Of a stretch of DNA of 54,415 bases, positions 26,657 through 36,416 are shown piece after piece (positions within the stretch are counted from its first letter, which is position 1; each line of letters begins with the position of its first letter). Location: contig JADGIG010000012.1 in the NCBI GenBank assembly GCA_018985235.1, positions 1 through 54,415 on the forward strand, in the 5' to 3' direction. The DNA is from Sanchytrium tribonematis (taxonomy: Eukaryota > Sanchytriomycota > Sanchytriomycetes > Sanchytriales > Sanchytriaceae). Both the position numbers and the translations under genes were made by a program. The notes under the pieces are model-generated. The model had not been told where the DNA came from and did not search any database. It saw only the letters and a program-made list of their open reading frames with translations.

Positions 26657-29600
26657 ATGACAAAATCAGTAGCAATTTTGCCTGGTGACGGCATTGGAAT
26701 TGAACTGATGGAGGAATTAAAGCCTTTTTTTGATGTTCTTGAGCTGAAATATGAAATTGGCGAAATTGGCGCTGCGCCATTTCACAAATCGGGAGACGGA
26801 TATCCGGCTAAGACTAGAGAGCTAGTTGCCAAAAGTGACGCTGTTCTACTTGGCGCAGTTGGAGATGGCGGTGAGGCTGGCCTTCTAGCACTTAGAAAGG
26901 ATTTGCAATGTTTTGGAAACTTAAGAATGATTCCAAAGATCAAGTATTTGCAGAAATTTTCTCCGATTAAGGATTTTAAAGTCGACTACATGCTTATGGT
27001 GAGAGAACTTTGCAGCGGTATCTACTTTGGAGAGCACAATATATCGGACAACGAGGCAAGTGATGTTATGAAATATACCAAAGAAGATGTCACAAGAATT
27101 GCAATGTTGGCTGGGAAAATTGCCCAGCAGGAGAATCAAAAGATCATAATTGTTGATAAAGCTAATGTTTTAGCATCGTCAAAATTTTTCAGACAAGTCG
27201 CGACTGATTGCATTAAGAGCAATTTTACCAATGTTGATATAGAATACTGTCTTGTAGATGCAGCTGCCATGCATTTAATTAAGAACACATCGAAAATGGA
27301 GGGCGTCGTTCTAACAACAAATTTATTTGGAGATATCCTTAGCGATGAAATGTCAGTACTTTGCGGTTCAATTGGATGCCTACCATCTGCTTCTGTATGT
27401 GGAGTACCACCATGCAAGGGCTTGTACGAGCCTATCCATGGATGTGCCCCTGATATTGCAGGGAAAGGTATATGTAACCCGATAGGCACGATTTTAAGCA
27501 TTGCGCTTATGTACCAATACACATTTGATGACTACTTGCTGTCGGACAAAGTTGAAAAAGCCACCGAATACATACTACAAAAAAATATGGTAACTGCCGA
27601 CCTTGGTGGAAATTGCAGTACAAAACAGGTTGTTACTGCATTTCTTGAGGTTTTCCAAAAAATGAGCAATATTCCTAGAATTATCAGCAACTCCAGGCCC
27701 TTAAATCTCACAGAAAAAATTCTCTTGCAGCATGCAATAGGAGAGGTAAATATTACACCCGGCGAAATCATTAATATTAAAGTGGACTGGACTTTAGCCA
27801 GCGAACTTACTTGGAAAGGTATGGAGAAAACGTACAATGTAATGAAAAGACCGCCTATTCATAGAAGTGATAGGTTTTGGCTTGCTATTGATCACACAGT
27901 CGATCCCTCAATCAATCACATGGAAAAACCGAAAGCATTGATTGAGGCAAGCACTAAATTTGCCGAAGAAGCGAAGCTTGTTGACTTTTATGGCCCAAAT
28001 CATACCATTTTACATACGGAATTTTTCCGAGAAAGAGCTCTACCTGGTCAAATCATCATCGGTGCTGATAGTCATTCTTGTTCATGTAATTTAAATTTAT
28101 TTAGCTGGTGGTCTAGGGAATTTTAGTGCTGGAATGGGAGCAGCAGACGTAGTTATGCCTTTGGTGACTGGTGAGACATGGCTCAAAGTACCAGAAGTTT
28201 TAGAAATCAGATTTGTTGGTACGCCTAATTTTGGTATTGGTGGTAAAGACGTTATTCTTTATGTATTAGGCCAACTAAAACGAAACACCGTTGCTCACGA
28301 AAGATGCGTGGAATACACAGGTGAAGGACTTAAATATTTGAGTTGTGATGCAAGATTTGCAATTGCTAATATGACCACTGAATTTGGAGGAATTGCAGCT
28401 TGTGTTTCCCCAGATGAGGTGACATACCAATACATTGAAAAGAGAAGTAATAAGAAATTTCGAAACCAGGATGCCTTATACATGAAGCCAGACTCAAATT
28501 GTACTTATGCTGAGTCATTTACAATTGACTTAGCTAAAGTAGAGTCCTTAGTTGCTCTTTTCCCTTCTCCTGATAATGTGGTGACCGCTAGTTCAAAAGA
28601 GGGAATGAAATTAGATGGACTTTTTATTGGAGCTTGTACAACTGGTGAAGAAGATCTTATCCTTGGAGCCTTGGTTTTGGAAGCTGCTTTGAATATGAAG
28701 GTGAATATCAAAAAAGGAAAGAAAAAGGTTACACCTGGAAGTGTGCCAATTTTAGCGAAATTGCGAAAATTAGGTCTTATTGACATTTATGAAAAAGCCG
28801 GCTTCGAAATTGGCAGCCCTGGCTGCAGCTATTGCTTAGGTATAGCTGCAGATAAAGCTGGGGATGGGGAGGTGTGGCTTTCTTCTCAAAATAGAAACTT
28901 TAGAAACCGGATGGGAAAGGGAAGTATTGCCAACCTTGCTAGTGCTGCCACAGTTGCTGCATCATCCTTGTTCATGCAAGTCACAGATCCCAAACCGTAT
29001 CTGGAAGCTATTGATAAGAACAAATTTCATAAACTTATGAAAGAATGGACAGAACAATTGCCTACAAAGTTACCTTGGAAAGACCCAAATCCCGAAATTG
29101 TCTTTGATGAAGCTGTAGATCTTGACGACATTTCTCCAACAACTAAACCTTGGATAATCAAATCAAAAGTACAAAGGTTCGGTGATCATATTGACACTGA
29201 TGCAATTATTCCTGCTGAATTCATGCCTGGTAAAGATGATCTTGATCTAGGTACCCATTGTTTTGAATATGTGAGACCGGAATTTAGACAAAAAGCGAAA
29301 GAAGGATTTCAAATAGTAGTCGGTGGATATGGTTTTGGTTCAGGCAGCAGTAGAGAAGAGGCACCGCGTTCTTTAAATGGATCCGGAATACAAGCGGTCA
29401 TTGCAAGAAGTTACGCTTTTATTTACGCCAGAAACCAACCAAATATGGCACTTCTTGGAATCACTTTGGATGACGAAGAATTTTACAAAAACGTTGAAGA
29501 AGGTGCCGAAATTGAAATAGATGTGCCTCAAAGAAAAATTTTGGTTCACAGATATTCTCAAACTTCTTCAGCAAACTCCCCACCTCATATTTGGAGTTTT

Positions 29601-29819
29601 AAACTGAGTCAAATTGAGGAATCATTACTTAAAGGTGGCGGGGTCACTCAGCTTTACCAAGATTACGGAAACAACATGTTTCGTGCGGCCATGACTGGAT
29701 TAAAGATGAAAAAATGTCCTCCTGAGCAGTTCCTCAATCAAGATCCCTTGGAAGTCGGAAAACAGAACAGAAAAGACGTCAAAGGTAGTTGTGACACAAA
29801 AGAAACATTAAATTGGTAA
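26657..29819 (+). CDS. Fusion of 3-isopropylmalate dehydrogenase and isopropylmalate isomerase, one 19-nt intron
   Basis: A two-enzyme protein covering consecutive steps of leucine synthesis: isomerisation of 2- to 3-isopropylmalate and its NAD-dependent oxidative decarboxylation. Coding is 26657-28085 joined to 28105-29819, 1047 aa. Residues 1-345 are IPMDH: LPGDGIGIELM, LLGAVGDGG, MVRELCSGIYFGE, NLFGDILSDEMSV and PIHGCAPDIAGKG. Residues about 350-810 are the aconitase-type large domain with GADSHSCSSGG, GACTTGEED and GCSYCLG (4Fe-4S cysteines). About 815-1000 is the swivel domain with DTDAIIPAEFM and GSGSSREEAPRS. No stop separates the enzymes, so the fusion is real in the frame. The isomerase resembles the LeuC/homoaconitase type rather than yeast LEU1, so a related 2-oxoacid elongation pathway is possible. 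Confidence 0.9.
28086..28104 (+). other. 19-nt intron in the IPMDH-IPMI fusion gene
   Basis: Sequence gtaatttaaatttatttag; final ten bases atttatttag. Splicing gives GADSHSCSSGGLGNFSAG, the conserved substrate-binding segment of the aconitase family. Confidence 0.9.
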
Positions 29820-29829
29820 TAAAATATAT

Positions 29830-30594
29830 TTAGTAGTGATTGGGTTGTTTTTTGTACTCTTCTGGAATATCGCAACCAAGAGAAGGCGACCAGGACAGCT
29901 GTATCTCTCTCTTTGTTGAGCACTGAATAGTATTCTTGCCTTTCTCGGGATCATCTGCGTCTCTTTTCTTTCTGTTCAGGTGCTCTTTTGGAAGCGGAAT
30001 AATTGTGCCAGACTTTGCCGCAACTCTTTTCCAACTAATGTTTTTAGATTGGGGAAATTTATAAGAGTCAAGCACCTCGCGGTCTACTAACTTCCAAGAC
30101 ACTTTCGAAGGAATTTGAGTTGATGGATCTATCAATTGCACATTAGAGTAGTGTATCCAGTTATGCATTTCAATGGTTTGACCTTGCATTAAAAAATTAT
30201 TCGGAATTCTTTTGTTAATTTTGTAAATACCTTCAACTTTGATCATATTTCTATTACGATCAACTTCAAGCACTTTTCCCTGTCTTTTATCTTCTGGTAA
30301 CCTCACACTAGAGTCACCAAAAACTAATTTTCCAGAGACAACTTGAACAAGATCGCCAACATAAATCTTCCAAGAATCGGCTTTGATAAGATCTTTTCGA
30401 GATACCTTAATCTTCCCATTTTTCTCAATATATCTAGCTGTGATTTTTCCTGTTTTCCTCTCATAGTTTGGATCACCTCGTGCTTTTGCGAAATCTTGTC
30501 TTGGCACATTCATCAAAGGAAACTTCTTCGGCATTGGCACGCCTAATTTAAATCCGTATGATTTAACACTGCGTACAACATTACGAAATTTCAT
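29830..30594 (-). CDS. Mitochondrial ribosomal protein uL24m (254 aa)
   Basis: A component of the mitochondrial large ribosomal subunit, bound early in assembly. The KOW motif is clear at about residues 75-113: WKIYVGDLVQVVSGK, then DKRQGKVLEVDRNRNMIKVE, the KOW strand-loop of L24. The N-terminus (MKFRNVVRSVKSYGFKLG) is basic with no acidic residues, consistent with a mitochondrial presequence. The C-terminal extension has LVDREVLDSYKFP and a basic stretch as in fungal and animal mitochondrial L24. The ATG at 30594 is the first. It converges on the leucine fusion gene with 10 bp between stops. Confidence 0.85.
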   Translation of the reverse strand: MKFRNVVRSVKSYGFKLGVPMPKKFPLMNVPRQDFAKARGDPNYERKTGKITARYIEKNGKIKVSRKDLIKADSWKIYVGDLVQVVSGKLVFGDSSVRLPEDKRQGKVLEVDRNRNMIKVEGIYKINKRIPNNFLMQGQTIEMHNWIHYSNVQLIDPSTQIPSKVSWKLVDREVLDSYKFPQSKNISWKRVAAKSGTIIPLPKEHLNRKKRDADDPEKGKNTIQCSTKREIQLSWSPSLGCDIPEEYKKQPNHY

Positions 30595-31161
30595 CAAAAA
30601 TCAAGGAGACAATTTGGAGGAATTATTTATCCAAGACTTATTTTTGATTTCTTTAAAAATTACTTATACATACATATTTACATGGCAAATTATCTGAAGT
30701 AAGCACCTTATGAAAATGACATTTATCTCAGCTAAAAGATTGAATTTGTAAGTTTAAACTCATTACGAGTCTCATATCTCCATAAGCACCTTGATGGCCA
30801 CGATGATATTGGTCTCGCTAGGATTTAGTTATTGAGCAAAATACTATCAATTAGATAGGCGATTTAATAAACTAACGGTACTTCTGGTATAATCTCACAT
30901 TTAAAGATGGACGCGGTAAACAAGATGCCAATAGATAAACCAGTTAACAATATCATAATAGTAAATTCATTTGGCAAATCTTTTGTATTTTTTTAAATTT
31001 ATTGATCAATCCTCAATTCCTACATTACGTATAAAAATATGACCAAAATTGAATGGAATATTTTTCTTCTACTTTTTTCAAAAATTTGCAAGATTATTCA
31101 AGGATAGAAATATAAAATTAGATTTACAGGATAATTTCCATGTTTTGAAAAAAATGCAAAT
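30595..31161. other. Intergenic region of about 570 bp
   Basis: Holds the promoter of the uL24m gene at its left end and the 3' region of IRE1 at its right end. No tRNA-like fold seen. A very short minus-strand ORF (30864-30956, 30 codons) reads MILLTGLSIGILFTASIFKC and could be a fragment of a small single-pass membrane protein, but it lacks family evidence. The remainder is AT-rich and featureless to me. Confidence 0.45.
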
Positions 31162-33210
31162 TTATTCAGTTAAAACCTCATCTAAAATATTGGCCTCGAT
31201 TGCAAATTCGATCAAAATAGTAATAAGATTTGGAAATCTTTCCAGAAAATAATGAATCACACACATAAATGAAGGTTGGTGCTCGTTTGACAAGATATTT
31301 AAAATATGGGGTGGTAGTTCTTGAAAATGATTCACCAAATTTCTTACAGCTCTTAATAAATCCTGCATCAAGTGAGGATAATATCTTCTAAATTGTATCA
31401 GATGCTTAAATATGTTATTGTGGATGTATTGCGACCAATCATTTTTATAAACATCTGAAAGTGCTTCTAGTTTTTTTAAAAGAATCGACTGTCCACGCTT
31501 TTCTGTCTCCAATCTATTGCTTATATTACAAATAAATGCAAGTTTCTGCTTCTCTGACCAAAAGAACGGACTCGAGAGGATTTCGTGGCAAGTTGGCCTT
31601 ACTTCATATTCGTAACTGATCATGTCGGAAATTAATAAATCTGCTTCAAAGGATTCGTTAGCGTCTAACCCAAATAAGTCGAATTCATATTTTCCATGTA
31701 AAATATTTAGCTCCCTGGACATTATATCACCAAAAGGGTGCACTCCGTGGGACAATATAAAATGTACAATAAGCCCAACTGCAAATATGTCGCTCTCTTT
31801 GGTCAGTCGCAAGACACAATCGGGATTTTCAAGCATTTTTAAAATCTCGGGACTTCTCCAACCTTTTGTACCATTAGGAGCAGTCATAAAAGATGATTTG
31901 GAATCATCTAACATTTTTCCCAAGCCAAAATCTGTAATTTTAAACAGAAAGTAATCCTGATGCTTTTGATAAAGAATATTTACAGGCTTTAAATCTCTGT
32001 GAACTATTTTTAATTCGTGAATAAATTCCAAGCCTTGAACTATTTGCTTAATTATATTTTTTGCATCGTAAATGGGATAATTTTGAATAAATTGATCGAG
32101 ATTTCCATCACAAAGCTCCAATACCACAAATGCAAAATTCAAATTCTGTGAAAGAAAAAAAAGTCTCACCACGTGTTCATTGATGTCAGTTGATTGAAGC
32201 AATTTAACTTCCTTTTCTGCGATTGCGACGAAGTCTTTCAACATTCTTTTAATAGCCACTGGTCTCCCGTTAAAGGAGCCTTTGAAGACCACTGTTCCAT
32301 TGCTGCCGTAACCAAGTACATTCTCTGACAATACTAAATTTTCCATTGATTTGTGTTTTGTTATTTCAAATTTTGCTTCCATAAATCTAGGGAAAAAAAG
32401 AGATTTTTTGAAATATAATACGGTATATGCTATCAATATTCCCACAATAACAAAGATCGCTCCGTAAATTTCAAAGTAATCGAGCTTTTGTTCCCTCAAA
32501 ATATTAGTCGATGGGACTAATGAACACTGAGGATAAAATGGACTATTAATATCACATTTTAGAGGCAGTTGTAAGTCTTTGCTAAACCTTGAAAGAGCCA
32601 AATCTTTAGGTTCTGCAGATTTGTCTATTGCGACTACATGTGATATCGAATGGGTTTGTGCATCAAAATAACCGAGTATGTCATCATCAAAATCATATCT
32701 CCAGTTCTCATGCTCAAGGGACTTTTCATTTATCTGCAAATCACCAGTCAATACTTTGTCATGTCCATGTAATTTGGTATATTCAAGATCCCATGAAATA
32801 TCCTCAACCAAGTGAATTAGTTTGAGACTATAAGTACTAACTCCTATAACCACTCCATCTTCTACGCATTGAGCACTATTTACCGCTTCTATTTTCCCAT
32901 TTTTCACTGCTACAAAGTGATTTTTAATTTGACCAGTAACCAAAATCTGGCCACTTTTTGTCGGTGAGCGCAACGTCAATTCCAGAATATTTAACGGTAA
33001 TTTTTCTGAATATTCATCGACACCGTAATAAAGATTCCCGTGTTTGTCTAGCTTGTAGAAATAATTCGTTGGTTTTGAGGATTTAATACGTATCAATGGC
33101 GGTAACTGAGCAGTAAATTGCTCATGACCATTGATTTTGTTTATTCCAGTGACGGTGCCCTTTTTTGTATACACTAGAAGTAATTGGGAGGGCTTTTGTA
33201 TCAAACTCAT
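31162..33210 (-). CDS. IRE1: IRE1 unfolded-protein-response kinase/endoribonuclease (682 aa)
   Basis: ER membrane stress sensor that oligomerises on unfolded proteins and cuts a transcription-factor mRNA for unconventional splicing. Residues 1-245 are the luminal beta domain (starting LLLVYTKKGTVTGINK). A membrane span is near 247-267 (EIYGAIFVIVGILIAYTVLY). The kinase runs about 297-560, with LGYGSNGTVVFKG, VAIKRML, IVHRDLKPVNIL and ITDFGLGK, so the catalytic residues are intact. The KEN RNase is about 563-682, with LLRAVRNLVNHFQELP carrying the conserved Arg-Asn-x3-His. The luminal domain is shorter than in yeast. There is no signal peptide at the chosen start and no upstream intron of the local type. 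TAA lies inside AATAAA. Confidence 0.93.
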   Translation of the reverse strand: MSLIQKPSQLLLVYTKKGTVTGINKINGHEQFTAQLPPLIRIKSSKPTNYFYKLDKHGNLYYGVDEYSEKLPLNILELTLRSPTKSGQILVTGQIKNHFVAVKNGKIEAVNSAQCVEDGVVIGVSTYSLKLIHLVEDISWDLEYTKLHGHDKVLTGDLQINEKSLEHENWRYDFDDDILGYFDAQTHSISHVVAIDKSAEPKDLALSRFSKDLQLPLKCDINSPFYPQCSLVPSTNILREQKLDYFEIYGAIFVIVGILIAYTVLYFKKSLFFPRFMEAKFEITKHKSMENLVLSENVLGYGSNGTVVFKGSFNGRPVAIKRMLKDFVAIAEKEVKLLQSTDINEHVVRLFFLSQNLNFAFVVLELCDGNLDQFIQNYPIYDAKNIIKQIVQGLEFIHELKIVHRDLKPVNILYQKHQDYFLFKITDFGLGKMLDDSKSSFMTAPNGTKGWRSPEILKMLENPDCVLRLTKESDIFAVGLIVHFILSHGVHPFGDIMSRELNILHGKYEFDLFGLDANESFEADLLISDMISYEYEVRPTCHEILSSPFFWSEKQKLAFICNISNRLETEKRGQSILLKKLEALSDVYKNDWSQYIHNNIFKHLIQFRRYYPHLMQDLLRAVRNLVNHFQELPPHILNILSNEHQPSFMCVIHYFLERFPNLITILIEFAIEANILDEVLTE

Positions 33211-33570
33211 GAAAATGTTTTAAAAGGAACAAGCCAAGGATTTAAATCTTGTTACATTTATGCTGAGTCTGAATGATGCTTTTTATAAACCAAATAGAGT
33301 ACTCGTGGCGATGGAAACATTGAGGATAAAGTATTCGAAACACGTGATGGTGTGACTAGGATTTTTTACTCATGTGATTCACTATTAGGAAATTTGTACA
33401 AAATTAAAAAATAATATTCTTAGCCAGTTCGATTGTAAACTAATAGTGTACCAATATCTCAGCTTCTTGGTCGATAAAATCATGTGATCAGTCTGTGAAC
33501 GCTTGTAACACCCCGTACTACGTTACGCTTCGATTTGGCAAATAAAAGGGAGGGGTTCCCAAACTTTCAA
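33211..33570. promoter_or_regulatory. Divergent promoter between IRE1 and a bHLH gene with E-box-like sites
   Basis: No gene is visible in this spacer. It holds CACGTGATG at 33341, CATGTGATT at 33371 and CATGTGATCA at 33481. All are CA[CT]GTGAT sites of the kind bound by MITF/TFE/USF-class bHLH factors, and the gene immediately downstream encodes such a factor. Autoregulation, and joint control with IRE1, would follow if the sites are used. That is inference. Confidence 0.4.
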
Positions 33571-34314
33571 ATGAATCAATCGTATTCGAACTACGGACAG
33601 CAGCAAGAATACTACTCGCAATACAACAGTCCTACAGTACAATCTCCATCCTACCCAAGTGCTGAAAATAAAGGCTACTATTCGCCGCAATTACGGCCGC
33701 CAGTGTCCCCTCATCCACAACATTTGCCAAGTCTACAACAATCTCAGCATTATAGTATGTCTCTGCCTTCTCAATTACATTCACCGCACAATTTTCATTT
33801 ACAACAAGAAGTTTATGGCAGTTCTTATGACACCGTTGGAAATGATATGGAACAGGTTAACAGAACTATTCAAGTTGTTTATGAAAAGAAAAGAAAGAGA
33901 CGCGAATCCCACAATCAAGTAGAACGCAGAAGAAGAGATAATATTAATGACCGAATCAAAGATTTAGAAAAACTTTTACCTATCAGTTTTCTTCCGAATG
34001 ACCCTACCTCAAAGTTATCCAAGGGTCAAATCTTGAGGAAATCTGTGGAATATGTGCAGCATATGCAGCAGATGATAGCATTTCAAAAAATGAGATCGGA
34101 ACAATTAGAGGAATTACTTATTATTAATGGAATTGAAGTTCCTGGTTTCGACTTTAAAGGATTGTCTCCTGACACGTTGTTAAATGTCCGTCCTAACATG
34201 CGTTTAAGCGATCAGCAAGAGGACGATGATTATGACGCACAAAGTACACCTAATGAAATGTACACTGCTTCTGGAAATGAGGACCAACAAGTTTTTTCTA
34301 TGAGCATACAGTAA
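33571..34314 (+). CDS. bHLH transcription factor, MITF/TFE/USF-like (247 aa)
   Basis: Residues 1-95 are Gln/Ser/Tyr/Pro-rich and disordered, like an activation domain. The basic region and first helix RESHNQVERRRRDNINDRIK at about 107-126 has the His-Glu-Arg residues (H..E..R) of CACGTG-binding class B factors. A loop and LSKGQILRKSVEYVQHMQQM form the second helix, followed by a short leucine-containing helix (QLEELLIINGIEVP). The closest well-known relatives by pattern are MITF/TFE3 and USF. The first ATG is at 33571; the longer frame begins without ATG. Three E-box-like sites lie upstream. Confidence 0.85.
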   Translation: MNQSYSNYGQQQEYYSQYNSPTVQSPSYPSAENKGYYSPQLRPPVSPHPQHLPSLQQSQHYSMSLPSQLHSPHNFHLQQEVYGSSYDTVGNDMEQVNRTIQVVYEKKRKRRESHNQVERRRRDNINDRIKDLEKLLPISFLPNDPTSKLSKGQILRKSVEYVQHMQQMIAFQKMRSEQLEELLIINGIEVPGFDFKGLSPDTLLNVRPNMRLSDQQEDDDYDAQSTPNEMYTASGNEDQQVFSMSIQ

Positions 34315-34356
34315 GAGTATATCAATGTATAGTAAATTATCTTTTGTTATGAATAT

Positions 34357-36241
34357 TTATTGCGATTCTTCATTTTGATACTGGTAGGGATTTCCTATCA
34401 AGTGTTCCTTAGTATATTCTGCGCCATATTCTGTGTATTCTTTTTTAGTGATGTAAGCATTCTTATTTGCAGATTTGTAGTATTCAAAAGCACCTGTATA
34501 GGCCTGATTAATAGAATCATTATAGATAGCGACTGTAGTTCCAGTAGGCAAATTTGACTGTAAATCATGTAAGAGTCTATTTTCTAGTCCTTTAATTTTG
34601 GATAGACAGCCTGTCAAGTAAAGCGTGTCGAAATGATGCACTTTATACATGGATTCAAGTATTTCGGATACACCACGCTCATCACACCCAGAGAGGTAAG
34701 GCTTAAATAAGACTTCGGGTATTCTATACTTTTCAACGTTAATATGAATTTGATGTGCGTTTTTTTGATTTTTGTTGTAAAATTCTACATTTTCAACAGT
34801 TCTGCTGTGAAGATCAAACATAACTGGGGCTGAACCACCATGGGCCAGCCAACTTAAGATTGTGGGTGGGTTGGTCAGGGAGCTAGGATCGTAACGAACT
34901 AGTACGTCTTCAATTTCACCCAGTTCATTCTCAATATCTAAGCCTTGCCCCGATTGTGTTTTCTAAGTTAGTCAAGTATACGATATCGTGATAAACATTC
35001 CAGTCCGCGTCGTTCATACCAAAATTATCCCCAACTGATGGTTCTTTATTACTTTGATCGATGATTTTTGCCATTTCGCGCATTCTATTGTTGCTAGATG
35101 CGGATCGCCTAGTCGTATCTAATTTACGAACCTCTAATTGATCTAACAATAACTTCCTTCGCAATTTTAGTTCTTCGATATATTCCTCCGATATTTCATC
35201 CTTAGACGCCTCATTATCAGCCTGATCAACGTCCATTGCATTCATAAGATTTTCTGTTTTTGCCACACTAGCTTCCAACTTCTCAATTTGAATTTCGACT
35301 CCTTTTGCGAATTCTTCAACATCATCTACCGTTTTGTAATTGTTTTCTTTCAATAACCTCAATCTTTCTGATTTTTTTAAATTATTTAAAGTTTCTAAAA
35401 AATTTGTTAACTGCATATGCTGCATCCTAAAATTTTCTAATTTTTCTCTTCTCTTGTTCAAATTCATCTCTCTAAGTCTCTTTCTATTGGCATTTTGCTT
35501 GTCTTTTTGAGCGAGAATCTCTTCCTCTGTTAGCGATTCTTCTGCATGAAAAGGATATTGTTTCGTGAAATTGTGATTTTTTAAATTTGAAGGAATGGCA
35601 AGCTCTCTTAAAATGTCATCATAATTTTCAGCAACGGTAGCTTGTCTCAAAAACATATCTTCAGCGTCAAATTTGGGCATGACGATAGGAAAACTAGGAT
35701 ACTTCAACTGTAATGTTTTTAAAAGTAAGTCCACAGCATCATTTTTTCCAAATGGTATAGTTTTGCTTGCCTCAAAGTCTACAGAGAAGGAATTTTTAGT
35801 TGAATTTATAGCAAGAACTCGTGTACTGAGATTTCCAAAATCAATCAAAACACTTTTAGAAGATTTTTTGGAAAATGCATAAAAAGCAGCCAGGGAGTCT
35901 ACAAAATAACTCACTTTTGGGATATTGTAACACTCGAATAAAATTTCATTGGATATAGACCTGCACCCATAAGGAACGCACAATGCTTCTGATATTGCAA
36001 TTGACGGTGCATCAGCCAAATCGAGGTTGGTGAATATGTATTCTAGAGCGTTATCAAAAGCTCCGTGCGAAGTCAGGAATTCTCTGTCAAATGCACTTCT
36101 GGCGCGAATGTTGCAATCACTACCAACATATATACCATCATCTCTCTTTTCATTTACATTTACAAAGTCCAATGTGGATTCTTTACCAAATCCCGCTTGA
36201 CAAGTTCCAGTACCAAAATCAATTATCAGAGGCTTACTCAT
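34357..36241 (-). CDS. ARP5: Actin-related protein ARP5 (INO80 complex), one 19-nt intron
   Basis: A subunit of the INO80 chromatin remodeller that couples ATP hydrolysis to nucleosome sliding. Exon 1 is 36241-34982 and exon 2 is 34962-34357; total 621 aa, close to human ACTR5 (607). The actin fold starts LIIDFGTGTCQAGFG. The second phosphate loop is VLIDFGNLSTRVLAI. The long charged insertion specific to ARP5 (about residues 215-400, with LREMNLNKRREKLENF) is present. After splicing, DADWNVYHDIKTQSGQGLDI runs on to the C-terminal actin part VEKYRIPEVLFKP and DTLYLTGCLSKIKGLENRL, ending with ITKKEYTEYGAEYTKEHLIG as in other ARP5 proteins. Confidence 0.92.
34963..34981 (-). other. 19-nt intron in ARP5 gene
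   Basis: Minus-strand gtatacttgactaacttag; final ten bases actaacttag, a near-perfect yeast-like ACTAAC branch sequence four bases from the AG end. Splicing restores the ARP5 frame after a stop in the unspliced reading. Confidence 0.88.
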
Positions 36242-36416
36242 AGCAATATCTGTGTTTTAACAAGGAGAGCAAATATTTTTGCCATTCCAACAAGAGAATA
36301 CAAAAGCTGAAACGATACAACATTAAAAAGTATTCAGTATTTGTGGCCCATCGTTATCAAAGGAAGAAGCATGTTTTACAAGTTATTTATTTGACCAATC
36401 CCTTGTGAAACTTAAT

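Noticed and set aside
27136-27837. Long minus-strand open frames inside the leucine fusion gene
   Set aside because: They are antisense shadows of a strongly conserved coding sequence and have no protein-family features.
30864-30956. Minus-strand 30-codon hydrophobic ORF
   Set aside because: Too short, no recognisable family, and a stop lies in frame upstream; recorded only in the intergenic entry.
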